From assembly GCA_030068145.1 (NCBI GenBank), contig JAPJBO010000804.1, positions 1 through 64,000 of the forward strand: 64,000 nucleotides of DNA. Direction: 5' to 3'. The notes under the pieces were generated by a model. The model was not told the origin of the DNA. It worked only from the letters and a program-made list of their open reading frames with translations, and searched no databases. Of the stretch, positions 9,902-21,143 are shown in pieces. Both the position numbers and the translations under genes were made by a program. This DNA is from Diplonema papillatum. Taxonomy: Eukaryota; Euglenozoa; Diplonemea; Diplonemida; Diplonemidae. The stretch's first letter is position 1. Each line of letters starts with the position of its first letter.

Positions 9902-10439
9902 GTGCCGGTGTTAGAAACACTTCTCCTTGTACAGCTCAAGAACAGGGAGAACTCCTACACCGAGACGGTTGAAGCTTTTGTAAACAAAGTAAAGAACAAG
10001 AGAGCAGCCGATGTCGACCTCGACTGTACAACATGCCGAAAAAAGACGGTAGGCTCCTCGAAAGAGATCTACGCCTTTCCAAATACGATGGACGTGGCAC
10101 TGAAACGAGCCCAACGGTCGAAGAGGACAGGCGAGGAGATACAAGTGAAAGCCCGCACACCAATCCAATCAACCATTGGGATTGGGCGAAGACACGTACA
10201 TGGTGACGGGTTTCATAATCCACACTGGAAAAGTACTTGCTGGGAAACCAGAGCCCCTTTTTTTTAATCTGACGAAGGAAGGATGCGATATACATTGGAA
10301 CCAGAAAGTTTTGATAGCACCGGAACAGGACGAAAGTCCCCGTCCAAAGGACCCACTGAAGAGCTCTAACTTTGGATTGGTATGCGTTCAAGCGCGAAAC
10401 CAGAGACAAAGAACGAGGGTGCACACAACACCGCGGTGA
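9902..10439 (+). pseudogene. ubiquitin-specific-protease-like C-terminal remnant
   Basis: Two overlapping frames together read like the second half of a peptidase C19 (USP) domain. The first (9902 to about 10170) has a CTTCRKKT zinc-ribbon-like pair, then IYAFPNTMDVALKR, matching the family pattern of CxxC, a proline-containing step and a LKR motif. The second (10176-10439, other frame) has DTYMVTGFIIHTGK, in the place of the family YxLxxxxxHxG histidine box, followed by IHWNQKVLI in place of the Trp strand. A frameshift separates them near 10170, no initiating ATG is seen for the first half, and no Cys box was found upstream. It is therefore likely dead or carried in a mobile element. The similarity is from pattern recognition only. 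Confidence 0.35.
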
Positions 10440-12396
10440 AAAAAAGAATAAAGAGGACTAGTCCCTCAAGGTTCCAGACCCTACCTGCGGAGTCTTACAC
10501 TCCCTGCGACCCTTTTTCCCTTTCCCCAATTTTATTTTACACTTTCTTCGACGAAGACTTGATGCTAGCATCAAACATGCATGCGAGGCAGTGTTGTGCC
10601 TAAACATTATGCTAAGTTTTCCCCCCCGCAAACCCGGTAAACCTTTGTCTTAATCCTTTGATGCGGGCCAGAACAGATGGCTGGAACAAAGAAGGCTTCC
10701 AGCAACCCGGCAGAACCCATCGCTGGAGTGCCGTCAGCTTGCAACCAAATCAAATGCACCTCCGCAGCTTCACACGGGGAGCAACGAGTGCAGGCCCTCA
10801 GGTCTGGCCGCAGTTAGATGCAGTCCGTTCAGTACAGAACAGGCCAAGGGTGTAGTGAGCGCACGATTCAGCGCAGTCAGGCGGTCTTTTTACCCTGGAA
10901 GTCCGTTCCCTTGGCTAGCAGCAAGCTTTATTTTCGCGGTCAACTCTTCGTCTCAGACGGCAGTGATGGCGCAAGCCCTGCGCAGCTCCCTGTGTTACAA
11001 GACATAACATCTTCATACTATCTTTTGGCGAGTCTTTCTTCCTGGACGGCTCGTCTGCGATGGGTAAGTTCGGGCGATACGCAGAGCAGCAGAAACTTTT
11101 CTCCGTACGTAGTGTACGTGAGACTTCTTCTTCGAAGACGTTTCCTGCGCGGTCGCCGAGGTTGACTAATCGAAAATAAAAGACTATTTAGTTCTCTGTC
11201 ATTCGCATTCAGTACGAACTTAAAGTCTTCTTTCTTTTTTCGAAGAAGTCCTGATGCTGAGATCAAACATGCGAAGCTTCGCTTGAACATCAAAAACTAA
11301 GGTTGTCGTCACTGTTCGCTCCCTCGTGAAGCTCGTCTTGAGTTGTAAAAGAAGAAACAGTCTGAAAAATTGAAGTCAGTACAATTCACTACACAACCGA
11401 ACGAACGCTGAACAGAGCAACCAAAGCCAATTCGAAACAAAGCCCAATTGTTTGTTACATTTTCCGTGGCTTCTTTTTAAAGCACAAAATACGGGGAGAA
11501 ATTCACGACGAAAGTGAGAAATCACCCGAGCAACAACACACCTTCTGGATAAAGAAAAGCAAAAGCAAAACTCATTCCCTCGAAAAAGACTTGCTGCTGG
11601 CATCGAATGTAAATGACAGGCAGGATTCATCCCAAACATGATCTTCCTCTCTTTGTCGCAAACAAAAGTGGAAGACACGAGAAGAAACCCAAACACTGCA
11701 TTCCCTCAAAACTGCTTCTTCCGGAGACTTTAGAATACCGACCACAACTAACGCTAGAAAAAGACTTGATGCTAGCAGCAAACATCGCGAGAGGCACGAT
11801 TCTTCCCAAACACTAAACTAAGATCTTTTTCTTACTACTGACGGGAACATTTCCGGAACAACAGTTGCCCATGAAAGAAAGCGAAGCCAACGAAATTTTT
11901 TTTCACTCTGAAAAAGTACGACAGGAAACCCCCAGGGAGGTTTATACCCTGCTACACGCGAAGAACAAGAAACGTTTACCTTATCATTTTCATCACTTTT
12001 GGTCAGTTGATGCTGATCGTCCGTTGCATCGTTTATCAGCAAGCCCCAACTCCGGAAATGTTCCCTCCACCTTTCTCCCTCAGTCAACGATCGAGAATTT
12101 AAAATGCCGACCTTTTATGCCAAAATACTCAGAAAAAAACTCTAAAAAGTAGCAAAGGAACCCTTTCGACGATGGTCACCCGGATACTTAAACCCCCGGG
12201 ATCCTCAAGCGATCTTTTACTCAGCCTTTTCCATACAAACTTTTTTTGTTACCAAACATGAAATGTTGGAGGAATTGAGAAGCTCGTCGCCGCAAACCGT
12301 GGCGTTTTCACTTGCGTCCTGAATCCAGCTTTACGTAAAAACGATCAGGTACTGCGTTCAACAAAAACAACTCTCTTCCCATCATCATCATTATGT
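10440..12396. other. intergenic field of short degenerate repeats
   Basis: No gene supported. Several short relatives of one motif occur: GACTTGATGCTAGCA with TAAACAT...CTAAG and a C-run near 10545-10630, 11585-11640 and 11755-11830, also at 20223-20283 and 60425-60575. A degraded copy of the common tail motif lies at 12170-12215. Confidence 0.4.
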
Positions 12397-12465
12397 GAGG
12401 AGACCGGAAACTCCCCGGAGAGATGGTCCCTGCACTCTAACTCGTCTCTCTCTCTCTCTCTCATT
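12397..12465 (+). repeat. repeat H, 3' end only
   Basis: GGAGACCGGAAACTCC followed by GAGAGATGGTCCCTGCACTC and a CT run. The same end is attached to longer bodies at 22995-23210, 30700-30972 and 57395-57675, and is seen alone at 52390-52462. Confidence 0.7.
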
Positions 12466-12616
12466 ACTTTTGTATCAGCTGCGGTTGTTCGAGTGACGAG
12501 CTCTTATTTTCTCGTGCGCTTGCAAACAACACACGGTGGTGTAAGCGAAGAACAAATCAGATTGTGTTTGTCCCTCTACTTCTATGTTTCCTCCCTTCCA
12601 CATTCGGAGTAAAAGC

Positions 12617-13045
12617 AGCTACGTCGAGTATTTCTACGCTGTGAAACGGGGTCCAATAGCCCCCATGCGAGAACGAACCCGAAAACACCCTTGCAAGGGG
12701 GTCTCTAACCGTTGCAATTCTGCTGGTAGTCCTCTTGTGAAACGTGTCCCCACCGAGTTGTAAAAGAAGGAAACAACCTGGAATCGAGAAAAAAAAGAAA
12801 AAAGAAAAAGTAAACCTGCCTAAAGCTACGTCGAGTATTTCTACGCTGTGGAAACGGGTCCAATAGCCCCCATGCGAGAACGAACCCGAAAACACCCTTG
12901 CAAGGGGGTCTCTAACCGTTGCACGCGTCCACACGGTGTGTAATTCTGCAGGTAGACCCCTTGTGAAACGTGTCCCCACCGAGTTGTAAAAGAAGGAACC
13001 AGCCTGAAATCGAGAAGAAAAAGAAAAAGGAAAAGTAAACCTGCC
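12617..13045 (+). repeat. tandem duplication of about 212 bp
   Basis: The segment starting CTACGTCGAGTATTTCTACG at about 12619 is repeated from about 12831. The second copy carries an extra block of about 20 bases (12923-12942). Both end in an A-rich tract followed by GTAAACCTGCC. Confidence 0.8.
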
Positions 13046-13114
13046 TTAAGAAAACAGCTGCCTTCGGGTGGGCTAGTCTAGGTCGACACTTGCTGTCATC
13101 GGGGGAAAAAAAAG

Positions 13115-13395
13115 AAAAAGGCCGCTCCGGGTCCAGGAACGTGACGGTCAACCACAGCTTGCAAAGCTTGAGTCGGAGGCAGCACGGTGCTGCAACCCCG
13201 TCCGCTCTGCTCTGTGCTGACCGTCTCGACAAGCTTGTGTGCAGCGCCAGCGCCAAGCCCCATGCTGCGCCACGCCATGATGCTTTAGTTTGGGAAATCG
13301 GTAGCCACTTGACCCCCGTAGGCCCGTGGCTCTGCAGTACCGCCGAACACGTGAAGCTTGGCTCCCGTGTAGCAGGCTTTCCCTGGTACCTGGTC
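13115..13395 (+). repeat. dispersed repeat M
   Basis: A repeat of about 280 bp, also at 25895-26160 and, interrupted, on the minus strand at 31025-31480. Landmarks are GTCCAGGAACGTGACGGTCA, CTGACCGTCTCGAC and GGTAGCCACTTGACC. No coding frame is shared by the copies. Confidence 0.75.
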
Positions 13396-13469
13396 GTGGA
13401 CACTGAAATCGAGAAGGAAAAAAACACGAAGGAGGTCGACACTTGCTGTCGTCGGGGGAAAAAAAACCC

Positions 13470-13625
13470 CGACGTAGAATCCTGGTTCTTAGTGGGGCAC
13501 TTCTGGTAAGCAGGACTGGCGACGCTGGATGAACCGAGAGCTGACATAAGGTGTCCGAGTGATCGCTCATCAGATCCCACAACGATGAGCCGGTCCGTCC
13601 CTATCTCTTGAAACTGCATCGAAGT
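13470..13625 (+). repeat. dispersed repeat C
   Basis: Second copy of repeat C, carrying the same uninterrupted CTGGTAAGCAGG junction as the copy at 8605. Confidence 0.7.
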
Positions 13626-13849
13626 GCCTGCCGCTGTTTATCACAGTGAATGACGGTCCACCACCGCCCTAGAGCTGCATCGAATTGACCGGTGCTGTAT
13701 TCTTCGGTCTATCACGGTCTATCAAGAGGGGATGGACCGGCTCACGGCGCACGGAATGTTCAGCTGACCAAGCGATTGTTCAGGAACACTGCGTTTCCTC
13801 AGTAGAGGAAGCACCGCGCAAATCAGGGCAGGGGGGGTGAAACAAGATC

Positions 13850-14392
13850 CAGGAGATTAGCTTCTACATCCACGTTTGGACTGTCAGTCCAAATTTGGAA
13901 AGGCCGGCGAGGAAAAAGAAGAAACACCACAAATACACGAAAAGAGACGGTCAGACAGTACCAAGAAGACAGACAGTCACCTACTGCGGCACCATATTGA
14001 GGAGGGCCTACCGTGAGTAAGGTATGTGGACAATGGCCGAAACCACCAATGACCAAGAACCAAGGTACCCACCGATCCTCTTACCTCGTGTAACCACCAC
14101 TCTTGCGACACTCAGAGCACAAAGGATATCTTCCCATAACGATGAAGGCCACCCGGAGACTTTAAAACCCCGGAGTTTCAAGCGAACTGTCACTCTAAAA
14201 TAAAATGGCACTACACCACCACCCAGGCCTCCGGCAGAGGTAGCCAGTGTGCAATCCGAGGGCCTCTCAGGGCCCAGCATCGTCGTGATGGTACGTCGCA
14301 TCGCGCTGTGTTGAGCCCATTCCTGAGAGGACGCAACAAGCCGTTAACGGTCCAAATTTGGAAAATGGGCCGGAGACCAAGCTAATGCCCTG
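13850..14392 (+). mobile_element. hAT-type MITE, copy 1, with nested insertion
   Basis: Begins CAGGAGATTAGCTT and ends AAGCTAATGCCCTG, so the ends are inverted repeats of the CAGGG type typical of hAT elements. The flanks CAAGATCC and CAAGATAC are consistent with an 8-bp target duplication that has since changed by a base. A subterminal palindrome around 13868-13897 is shared with the other copies. Repeat F (13937-14203) is inserted at the internal A-rich site. No transposase is encoded, so the element is non-autonomous. Confidence 0.75.
13937..14203 (+). repeat. repeat F nested in the hAT MITE
   Basis: About 265 bp with GGCACCATATTGAGGAGGG, TAAGGTATGTGGACAATGG and a 3' end carrying the common tail (CACCCGGAGACTTT to CACTCTAAAA). 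Other copies lie at 17840-17965, 18590-18772, 21601-21762 and 41535-41738. Confidence 0.75.
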
Positions 14393-14639
14393 CAAGATAC
14401 CCTGCTGTCGACGCGCCCGCCGCTCTTCACAAGTTGGGAAAAGGGACGAAAGGGTCCCCCCCTTCAGCCATCTACAGCTGTTACTCCGCAGTTTCCCCTT
14501 TTTTGGAACCACAACAAAGAGGAGTTGACGCTCTAGAAAAAAAGCCGGATTAGTAAAAGAGAACAACAAAAAATACACAACAGGAAAATTGATCATCCAA
14601 AGACCGACCGAACCTTAGGCGAACACAGCACCACGTGCT

Positions 14640-14955
14640 TGTCATGCGTATGACAAGTACGTTGTACTTGTCATATGACAAATACAATGACAAGTACAAT
14701 CCATGACCAGTAGGTACTGCCATATGACGAGTACAATGACAAGTACAATCCATGACCAGTAGGTACTGCCACGTGACAAGTACAATGACAAGTACAACCC
14801 ATGACCAGCAGGTACTGCCAAATGACGTACAATCCATGACCAGTATGTACTGCCATATGACAAGTACAATGACAAGTACAATCCGTGACAAGTAGGTACT
14901 TGTCATATGACAAGTATCTACTTACATGTACTTGTCATATGCATACGTATGACAA
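14640..14955 (+). repeat. 49-bp minisatellite
   Basis: Units built on CATGACCAGTAGGTACTGCC and TGACAAGTACAATGACAAG. The landmark CCATGACC falls at 14701, 14750, 14799 and 14834, and its variant at 14883, giving a 49-bp period with one 35-bp unit. The CATATGACAAGTAC steps make it rich in small palindromes. Confidence 0.8.
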
Positions 14956-15354
14956 GTACGTGGTGTGTGTCCTTGCTAACCCGCCCCCCTTCTTGTTCTT
15001 AAACAGACCCCCACCCTCACGCGTCTATCGGAGACCGAAAACCCGACTTCACAAAACAAAGAAACAATTCGGAAGACAGGTGAGAAACACCCGAAAATCA
15101 AGCGAAGAAAGGCGACGGACCAAATAACCTCCGCCGCCTGTTTCGTCCTGGGTATTGCACACGGTGCAAGGGACCGTGCCTGTAACCAGCACCGATTTAT
15201 CGACGCCAGCTCAATGCGAAACCGTCGCTCCGTCCCGGATCCAGCTGCAGCCCCATCGAAACGCCCAGCCACCGAGGCACGTATTGTTTTCACGCAAATA
15301 AAGTGTACACGAAAGAAGCCATGCATGCCCCCCCCCAAACCCACCCAGTACGTA

Positions 15355-15437
15355 TTAGCTTTAAAAGAACCCATTCGGCGAAGGTCACCCGGAGACTCTA
15401 AAATCCCGGATTCTCAAGCGAACTATAACCCTAAATA
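15355..15437 (+). repeat. common tail motif with short 5' body
   Basis: TACGTATTAGCTTTAAAAG joined to AAGGTCACCCGGAGACTC and AAGCGAACTATAACCCTAAA. A near twin lies at 41405-41490. Confidence 0.7.
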
Positions 15438-15699
15438 ATGAAGCAAAAGAGTGCAACAAGCATGATGTGGCGGCTGACCCCCCCCACCCATGGAAATGTC
15501 CACGAAAACGATCAAGCCGCCGTTCACCAAGACAAAACACAAATAGCGTTCAAGCGAAATTTCACTCTAAATACCGCTACAAAAGAAGAAACAATCTTGA
15601 CCGATACTGAAACAGTCTGAGACCACAACGCAAACGTACACAGACGACTTTCTTTTTCGGGGCATAGGCTAGCTTGTAATCGAATGCACTTCGTCGTAA

Positions 15700-15862
15700 A
15701 AAACAGTCCCGGATATGGCTAGCCATAACCCATAACGAAAGCATGCACTAAATATACAATCCGTAACCATAAAGCCCTTTCTTGCTCTAAGAGAACCCAT
15801 TCATGAACGGTCACACGGAGACCCTAGAACCCCGGTATTTCAAGCGAACTTTAACTCTAAAA
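15700..15862 (+). repeat. repeat G, 5' truncated
   Basis: Starts within the CCCGGATATGGCTAGCC block and runs to the common tail. 5' truncation with a constant 3' end is the pattern expected of retroposition. Confidence 0.7.
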
Positions 15863-16078
15863 AGAGTAGTGCTTGTCAGCATAGCTTTGTATGCTAGGAA
15901 ATGGTCGCGGTGGCAGAAACGGTGACGATAATAATTGTCACAGGGTTGGTGAAATGAAAGCGAGACTGTGGGGTAAGCCCTGATTATTAGATTCACGGTT
16001 AAACGAAGCTAGCGCACATGGTTTGCCTGATCTCGCACCTACTTTCCGACACCAAATTTTGATGCTCTATTCAAATAA

Positions 16079-16430
16079 GACACTTCGTTGCCACTTCGAT
16101 AGTTTTCAGCACAATTCTTGTCATCGGATGCACTTCATTTCGGAACAAGAGCAAAGGCACTTCGTTGTCACTTGCATGCTGGTTGTTAGTACAAATCTTG
16201 TCATCGAATGCACTTCATTTCGGAACAAGAGCAAAGGCACTTCGTTGCCACTTGCATGCTGGTTATCAGTACAATTCTTGTCATCGAATGCATTTCGTGT
16301 GCAACAACAAGAGCATTCCTTGTCAGTGCAGTTCTCGTCGTATGCTAGCTTTGCCATAGAAGGTACTTCGAACGGCACCGGACTGTTAGCCGTCGGTACA
16401 ATTATTGCCATCGAATGTCCTTCATTTGTT
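16079..16430 (+). repeat. 82-bp minisatellite, degenerate
   Basis: GCAAAGGCACTTCGTTG recurs at 82-bp spacing (about 16152 and 16234) within a run of units carrying CTTGTCATCGAATGCACTTC. Outer units are diverged. The long reading frame across it is a by-product of the repeat. Confidence 0.7.
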
Positions 16431-16690
16431 TTACATAAGCGCCAGCTTGGAAGGAAATGCTCGACAAAAGCTGCCAGACTCAGAACCGAAGGGATCCCAA
16501 GTGTTGTATCTACCGAACCACGTGTTGAACGGATGTGAGGTCATGCGGGTCTACCCCTACACGACAAGACACACAAACACAACAGGTCAAAAATCCTGGG
16601 TGAGAAAACAGCACATTTGTAATTGTGTTGGCCCCTCTACCTCTATATTTCCTCCCTTCCACATTTCGGAGTCAACGCAGCTACGTCGAC
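16426..16690 (+). repeat. dispersed repeat P
   Basis: Begins TTGTTTTACATAAGCGCCAG and contains ACCACGTGTTGAACGGA and CACAAACACAACAGGTC, ending near GCAGCTACGTCGA. Related copies are at 21765-22035, 40170-40460 (minus), 49355-49490 and 56827-57002, with a 3' part at 12530-12630. Confidence 0.75.
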
Positions 16691-16967
16691 TACTTCCTGC
16701 TCTCAAGGTGTGGTCCCCCAGTGCGAAGGCTGCGCCCGCCACCTGATACACCAGCCCGAACCTTTTGGTTCAGGTTCAGGGGCGGGCGCCGCCGAACGAA
16801 ACATAGAACGCTTCCTGCGTTCCACCTCTCCTGTTTTTTGACATAAAAACTTTCTCTCTAAAAAAAAACCCCCCAAATGCAAATCAACCCGTTGCTGGGC
16901 TGCTCCCCCCCCCGTTCCCAACCGAACGCCTGGTGTGCGAGCTTCAGCAACGACCAACAAACAACAG

Positions 16968-17004
16968 CAAACAACACCAACAACAACAACAACAACAACA
17001 ACAA
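16968..17004 (+). repeat. CAA microsatellite
   Basis: About 12 CAA/AAC triplets within an A- and C-rich stretch. Confidence 0.9.
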
Positions 17005-17204
17005 CGACGTTTCGCACGCCGAAAACGTTTCCCCCCCGGGATTTCAACAAAAAGACTCGCGGCCAGACAACGCTGGCGTTCACCTGGGGTTTCTAGGATA
17101 CCGATTCTTTTCACGTCCACGAAGTTTTCGTGCGCACGACAAATATGCGTATGCGGTGAGGTCCAGCCTCAAGTGGGAGAGGTAAAGAGAGTTGTTACAC
17201 ACTC

Positions 17205-17580
17205 ATTATCGGATGCCGACTTCCATGGCCACCGTCCTGCCGTCAAGATGAACCGACACCCTTCGTGGGATCTGATGAGTGATCACTTACGCAGCTCTCG
17301 GTTCATCCCGCGTCGCCAGTCTTGCTTACCATGCAGGTTCAAAACCTTGTGTCTTTTTGGTAAATGGCCACCAATTCTTTTCCGGAAAAAAATTGGGTTT
17401 TAAAATTTTGGAACAAACACTGCAGTAATTTTTGATGAAGTTGAGCAATTTTTTTTTTTTTCCAAAATTTTTTTTGGGGGCCATCGGCCTCGCGGCAGCG
17501 CTTTTAAAAAGACACAAGGTTTTGACCCTGCATGTTACCAGAAGTGGCCCACTTAGAACCAGGATTCTACGTCAGGGTTA
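17205..17580 (-). repeat. repeat C, minus strand, split by a MITE
   Basis: The order GTCAAGATGAACCG, GGGATCTGATGAGTGATCAC, CGTCGCCAGTC is the reverse complement of 40595-40790. The repeat resumes after 17534 with ACCAGAAGTGGCCCACTT, so 17330-17534 is an insertion. Confidence 0.8.
17330..17534. mobile_element. 205-bp MITE with 29-bp inverted ends and TTAC target duplication
   Basis: The left end 17330-17358 (CATGCAGGTTCAAAACC...) and the right end 17506-17534 are inverted repeats matching at 28 of 29 positions. TTAC flanks both sides (17326-17329 and 17535-17538). Uninterrupted relatives of the target (repeat C at 8605, 13470 and 40595) read straight across this point, giving empty sites. There is no coding capacity; the interior is A/T rich. 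The superfamily is not clear from a 4-bp duplication alone. Confidence 0.85.
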
Positions 17581-17839
17581 AATGAGTGCCCGAATCACAC
17601 CCGAAAAAGCGGGATGCGATACAACCAAAACGCGCGTAGATCCACACCCGAAACCACCGTCGTTTGTTCAATGCAGTGCCGAACACTGAGCACACGCCGA
17701 CAGAGATTCCCCCCTCAGATCCTAGAAACCCCTATCTCCAGGGATTATCCTTCCGGTTAAAAAGAAAAGAACTTTCAAAAACAGGCCGGTTAAAACAGAC
17801 TTTTTAGCTATACGAGTTTCTGGTATAAATTCACCAAAA

Positions 17840-17965
17840 AAGTACACGAAAAGAGACGGTCAGACGGTACCAAGAAGACAGACAGTCACCTACTGCGGCA
17901 CCATACTGAGGAGGGCCTACCGTAAGTAAGGTATGTGGATAATGGCCAAGACCACCAATGGACCC
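17840..17965 (+). repeat. repeat F, partial
   Basis: Matches the 5' half of the repeat at 13937, from GAAAAGAGACGGTCAGAC to GGCCAAGACCACCAATG. Confidence 0.65.
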
Positions 17966-18169
17966 ACAATAAAATTGAAAGAACGACGGATCTTCCCGAA
18001 TTTCGGGGATTAGAATAACCCCTGCCTATCTCCAAAGAATGAAAAAAAAAAAAAAACTGATTATAGAAACCCAGCTGCGGCAGGGGGAAGAGGGGGCCCA
18101 ACACGGCGCAGACGGGACCAGTGCGGTGTTGAGCACATATCCATTCTGAGCAGCTTCTTGCTATATCCC

Positions 18170-18440
18170 CCTCCGACCCTCCTTCAAACTCAAAACCTTT
18201 TTTGTATAAGCACCTGTAAGAAATGCTTGAGGAGACTGCCAGTTGCGATAGATCAAAGGAGGTAAATGTGCTGTAGCCCACACGAAACACAGGTAAATCT
18301 GGGTTTAGTGGCGGGCGTAAGCGTTCAACGAAAAAGACCCACTTTGTAGTTGTATCGTTTTCTCCCCTCCAGCCTCCTTCGAAATGAGCACAGGGCAGTC
18401 CCTCGAGTACTTTCCCTCCCCTTGCCGCCTCAGCCCTTTT
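18170..18440 (+). repeat. dispersed repeat A
   Basis: Contains AAATGCTTGAGGAGACTGCC, GGTAAATGTGCTGTAGCCC, CTGGGTTTAGTGGCGGGCG and CCTCCTTCGAAATGAGC. Copies also lie at 24745-24965, on the minus strand at 37765-37992 and 55035-55310, and as a fragment in the formin intron (59277-59372). No conserved frame was found. Confidence 0.8.
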
Positions 18441-18589
18441 TTTGTTGCATTAGCTCCTGCTTTGCAGGAAATGCTTGAGGAGATCGCCAGTTGCAAAAAG
18501 ATCAAATAAAGTGGTACTCATCGGCATGCCGATGACTCCCCACTATCGCAACAATATTCCAAGATCAAAGGTGGTAAATGTGCTACAGT

Positions 18590-18772
18590 CACCTACTGCG
18601 GCACCATACTGAGGAGGGCCAACTGTAAGTAAGGTATGTGGATAATGGCCGAAACCACCAATGACCAACAACTACGGCTGCCCATACCCCGTGTAACCAC
18701 CTCTCTGACGACACTCCGAGCACAAAGGATATCTTCCCACATTGACGAGCGAACTTTCACTCTAAAAAAGAA
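18590..18772 (+). repeat. repeat F with tail end
   Basis: Starts CACCTACTGCGGCACCATAC and ends CGAACTTTCACTCTAAAA; internally deleted compared with 13937-14203. Confidence 0.65.
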
Positions 18773-20736
18773 GAAGCCCACGCACTCTCCGCGAAACATT
18801 CGATGATAGGCAGCAAAAAGATCTACAAAAAAAAACAGGCCCCGCACGTTACACGCAACGCCCTCCCAAAACTATTTAATTATGCATCGTTCTGAACTTC
18901 TCCGTTTTTTTTTCAACAAAACGCAACCTGGCATTTCTTTTTCAGAAAGAACCGTTTTTCGTTGAGCAATGGCCACCTGGAGACTTTGGAATTCCTGATG
19001 GTTCTCAAGCGAGATTTTTCTCAACCAGACACAAAGCTGCCTAAAGTTCAGCACCAAAACCACCAAAGTGAAGCCACCACTCTTAGCAGAAACAAAGCCA
19101 CCTACAAAGGGTCAAGCCTCTCCCAGCTTGTAGCTCGAGAGCAAAAAAAGGTTCTACACTGAGAGGGGGTGGGGATAAGGGACGTCTGCAACTGACATCT
19201 TGTCTGGCGGAACCCATCGTCGATACCACCAACGACTGTGGCACGTGTTGCACACATTGCCGGGCGCAAATGCATTGGAGGAGCAAACACGCCGTACCTG
19301 CAACTGAAAGGTGAGACAATCCCCCGCAGCCAACGCAACACAAATCCCAGCAACAAGCCGGGAGCCGGCATCATCAACTTCAAGCTTAAGCATCAACAGC
19401 ATATCCATCCCCTGCTGTGTAGTGCTACTGCGTGGGGTGTGGTACACCACCCCCTCCCAGAGACTGCGGACAACCTCTCAAAGTTCTGTTACGACTAGAT
19501 TAATGAAGTTCTTTTTAGAAGCCCGTTTCCTTTTCGTTTTCGTCCTTCAAAACCAGCACCTCGTGCGCTGCAGCCGTGTATGTTTTGCACAAGCCTGGTC
19601 AACCACCTCATCATTGTAGGCCACAATCCTTTCGCGGCCGTGATTGGGCAGTCAGGCTACGGTCTCAACCGGGCTACGCCAAACGCCACCCCCCCCTGAC
19701 AATTGACAAACGCCTTGCTTAAGCTCGGCACCCGGTGGCTTGGCAACCTGTTGCTTTTGTGACGCCACAAACTTCGTTTTCCGAGACGTTACCATACGGC
19801 CCAACCCCCGAACACCAAGAGAGGTACAGTTTGGAAGGGACTGCATGTCAAAGCAGGAAAAGGCATATGGAAACGCTCAGAACCGATAAAGAACAATCGT
19901 AGTCGTAACCCAACACAGACCCGGGCTTCCTTTTTACCCCTGCAAACCCGTGAATAGGTGCTACGGGAGTATCTGGCAACCGCTGCTTATACTTAAAAGA
20001 ACTCAATGCTTATCAGCGCTCACGTGGGCGGTGTCTTCGGACAGCACCTCGTGATGTTTGCATCACAAAACAAAGAAGACAGTGAAATGGTCGTTACCTG
20101 GTCGGGTTTCGCTCGCGACCGTTTCCTGAACAATCTTTCACTAAATCCGCGGTTAAATAACCTGGCCTCAGTGGTGCAAGCACCACGCGCTCTTCAAACC
20201 CAAGAAACATTCCCCCCCCCCCCTAGCATCAAACACATGAGAGGCAAGTAGCGCCTGAACACGAAACTAAGATTTTCCCCCCAAAAAAATAGGGGGTTTT
20301 ATGGTAACAGACGTGTTTGTCATTATTAAAAAGAGACGGGTGGCAGCGTACCGTGTTAAACCTATCAAATAGGAACTACACACGTGCGCACAAACAGAAA
20401 GGCATGAAAACACACTGCCCAGGCCCTGCTCTAACAGCATAAAAGGAGAACCCCCCTTGCCCCCCCGCCTCACAAGTCAAACGGAGACTTCAAAAAACCG
20501 ACCGCTTAAAAAACTGGTTACACCCACGCTGTGAACACTGGTACATCAATGTAACCGGCAGATCGGGGGTCCACGAGAGTATAAAATAAAGGTTTCTTCC
20601 TCTTTCACTCTAAAAAGAGAGCGAAAGAGGAAATAACTAGCCGAAGGGTGCCCATCTTCTTGGACCCAAGCAATCTCTCCCCTGCCTGGAGGAAACCAAC
20701 CACCCCCGCGTGAGCTCGTCTGACACAAGTTGTCAA
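18773..20736. other. intergenic, no supported gene
   Basis: Two opposed frames near 19154-19498 have passable composition but neither has a recognised motif, so none is called. A degraded common tail lies at 18967-19020. Confidence 0.35.
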
Positions 20737-21143
20737 CAGGGGATAAGCTTCTATATCCACATTTGGACCGTCGGTCAGAATTTGGAAAGGCCGCCGGAAA
20801 AAAAAAAAAAAAAAAAAAATGGCACTACCGTGACTGCATCGTCCCCCAGGCGCCGGCAGCGGTGGCCAATGTGCAATTGGAGGGGCAACCACTGCACCAG
20901 CAAAGGCTACAGAAGGAGTGCACGCAGGGGGAATCCCACTTCCCAGCACCAGTAGAAGTGGCCAGTTTGGATGCAAGTTGGACGGGCACGGGGGAAAGAA
21001 CAACAGCTCTGCATGACACATCACGTGCGACACCGGCAGGCGAGCCAACTCAGTGCAAAAATTGCAGAAAAACACTGAAAACGCAAAAAAGCCGTTATCG
21101 GTCCAAATTTGGAAAATGGGCCGGAGACCAAGCTAATGCCCTG
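20737..21143 (+). mobile_element. hAT-type MITE, copy 2, with 8-bp target duplication
   Basis: Begins CAGGGGATAAGCTT at 20737 and ends AAGCTAATGCCCTG at 21143. The 8 bases on each side are identical, GTTGTCAA (20729-20736 and 21144-21151). CAGGG ends plus an 8-bp duplication are the hallmarks of hAT transposons. The copy is 407 bp, has a long internal A run and no transposase frame. Confidence 0.88.

Noticed and set aside
16023..16538. 171-codon frame
   Set aside because: It lies on the degenerate 82-bp minisatellite and then in repeat P; repeated peptide segments come from the DNA repeat.
17265..17345. Hammerhead ribozyme suggested by CTGATGAG
   Set aside because: The required GAAA after stem II and a suitable cleavage site are missing; the motif belongs to repeat C.
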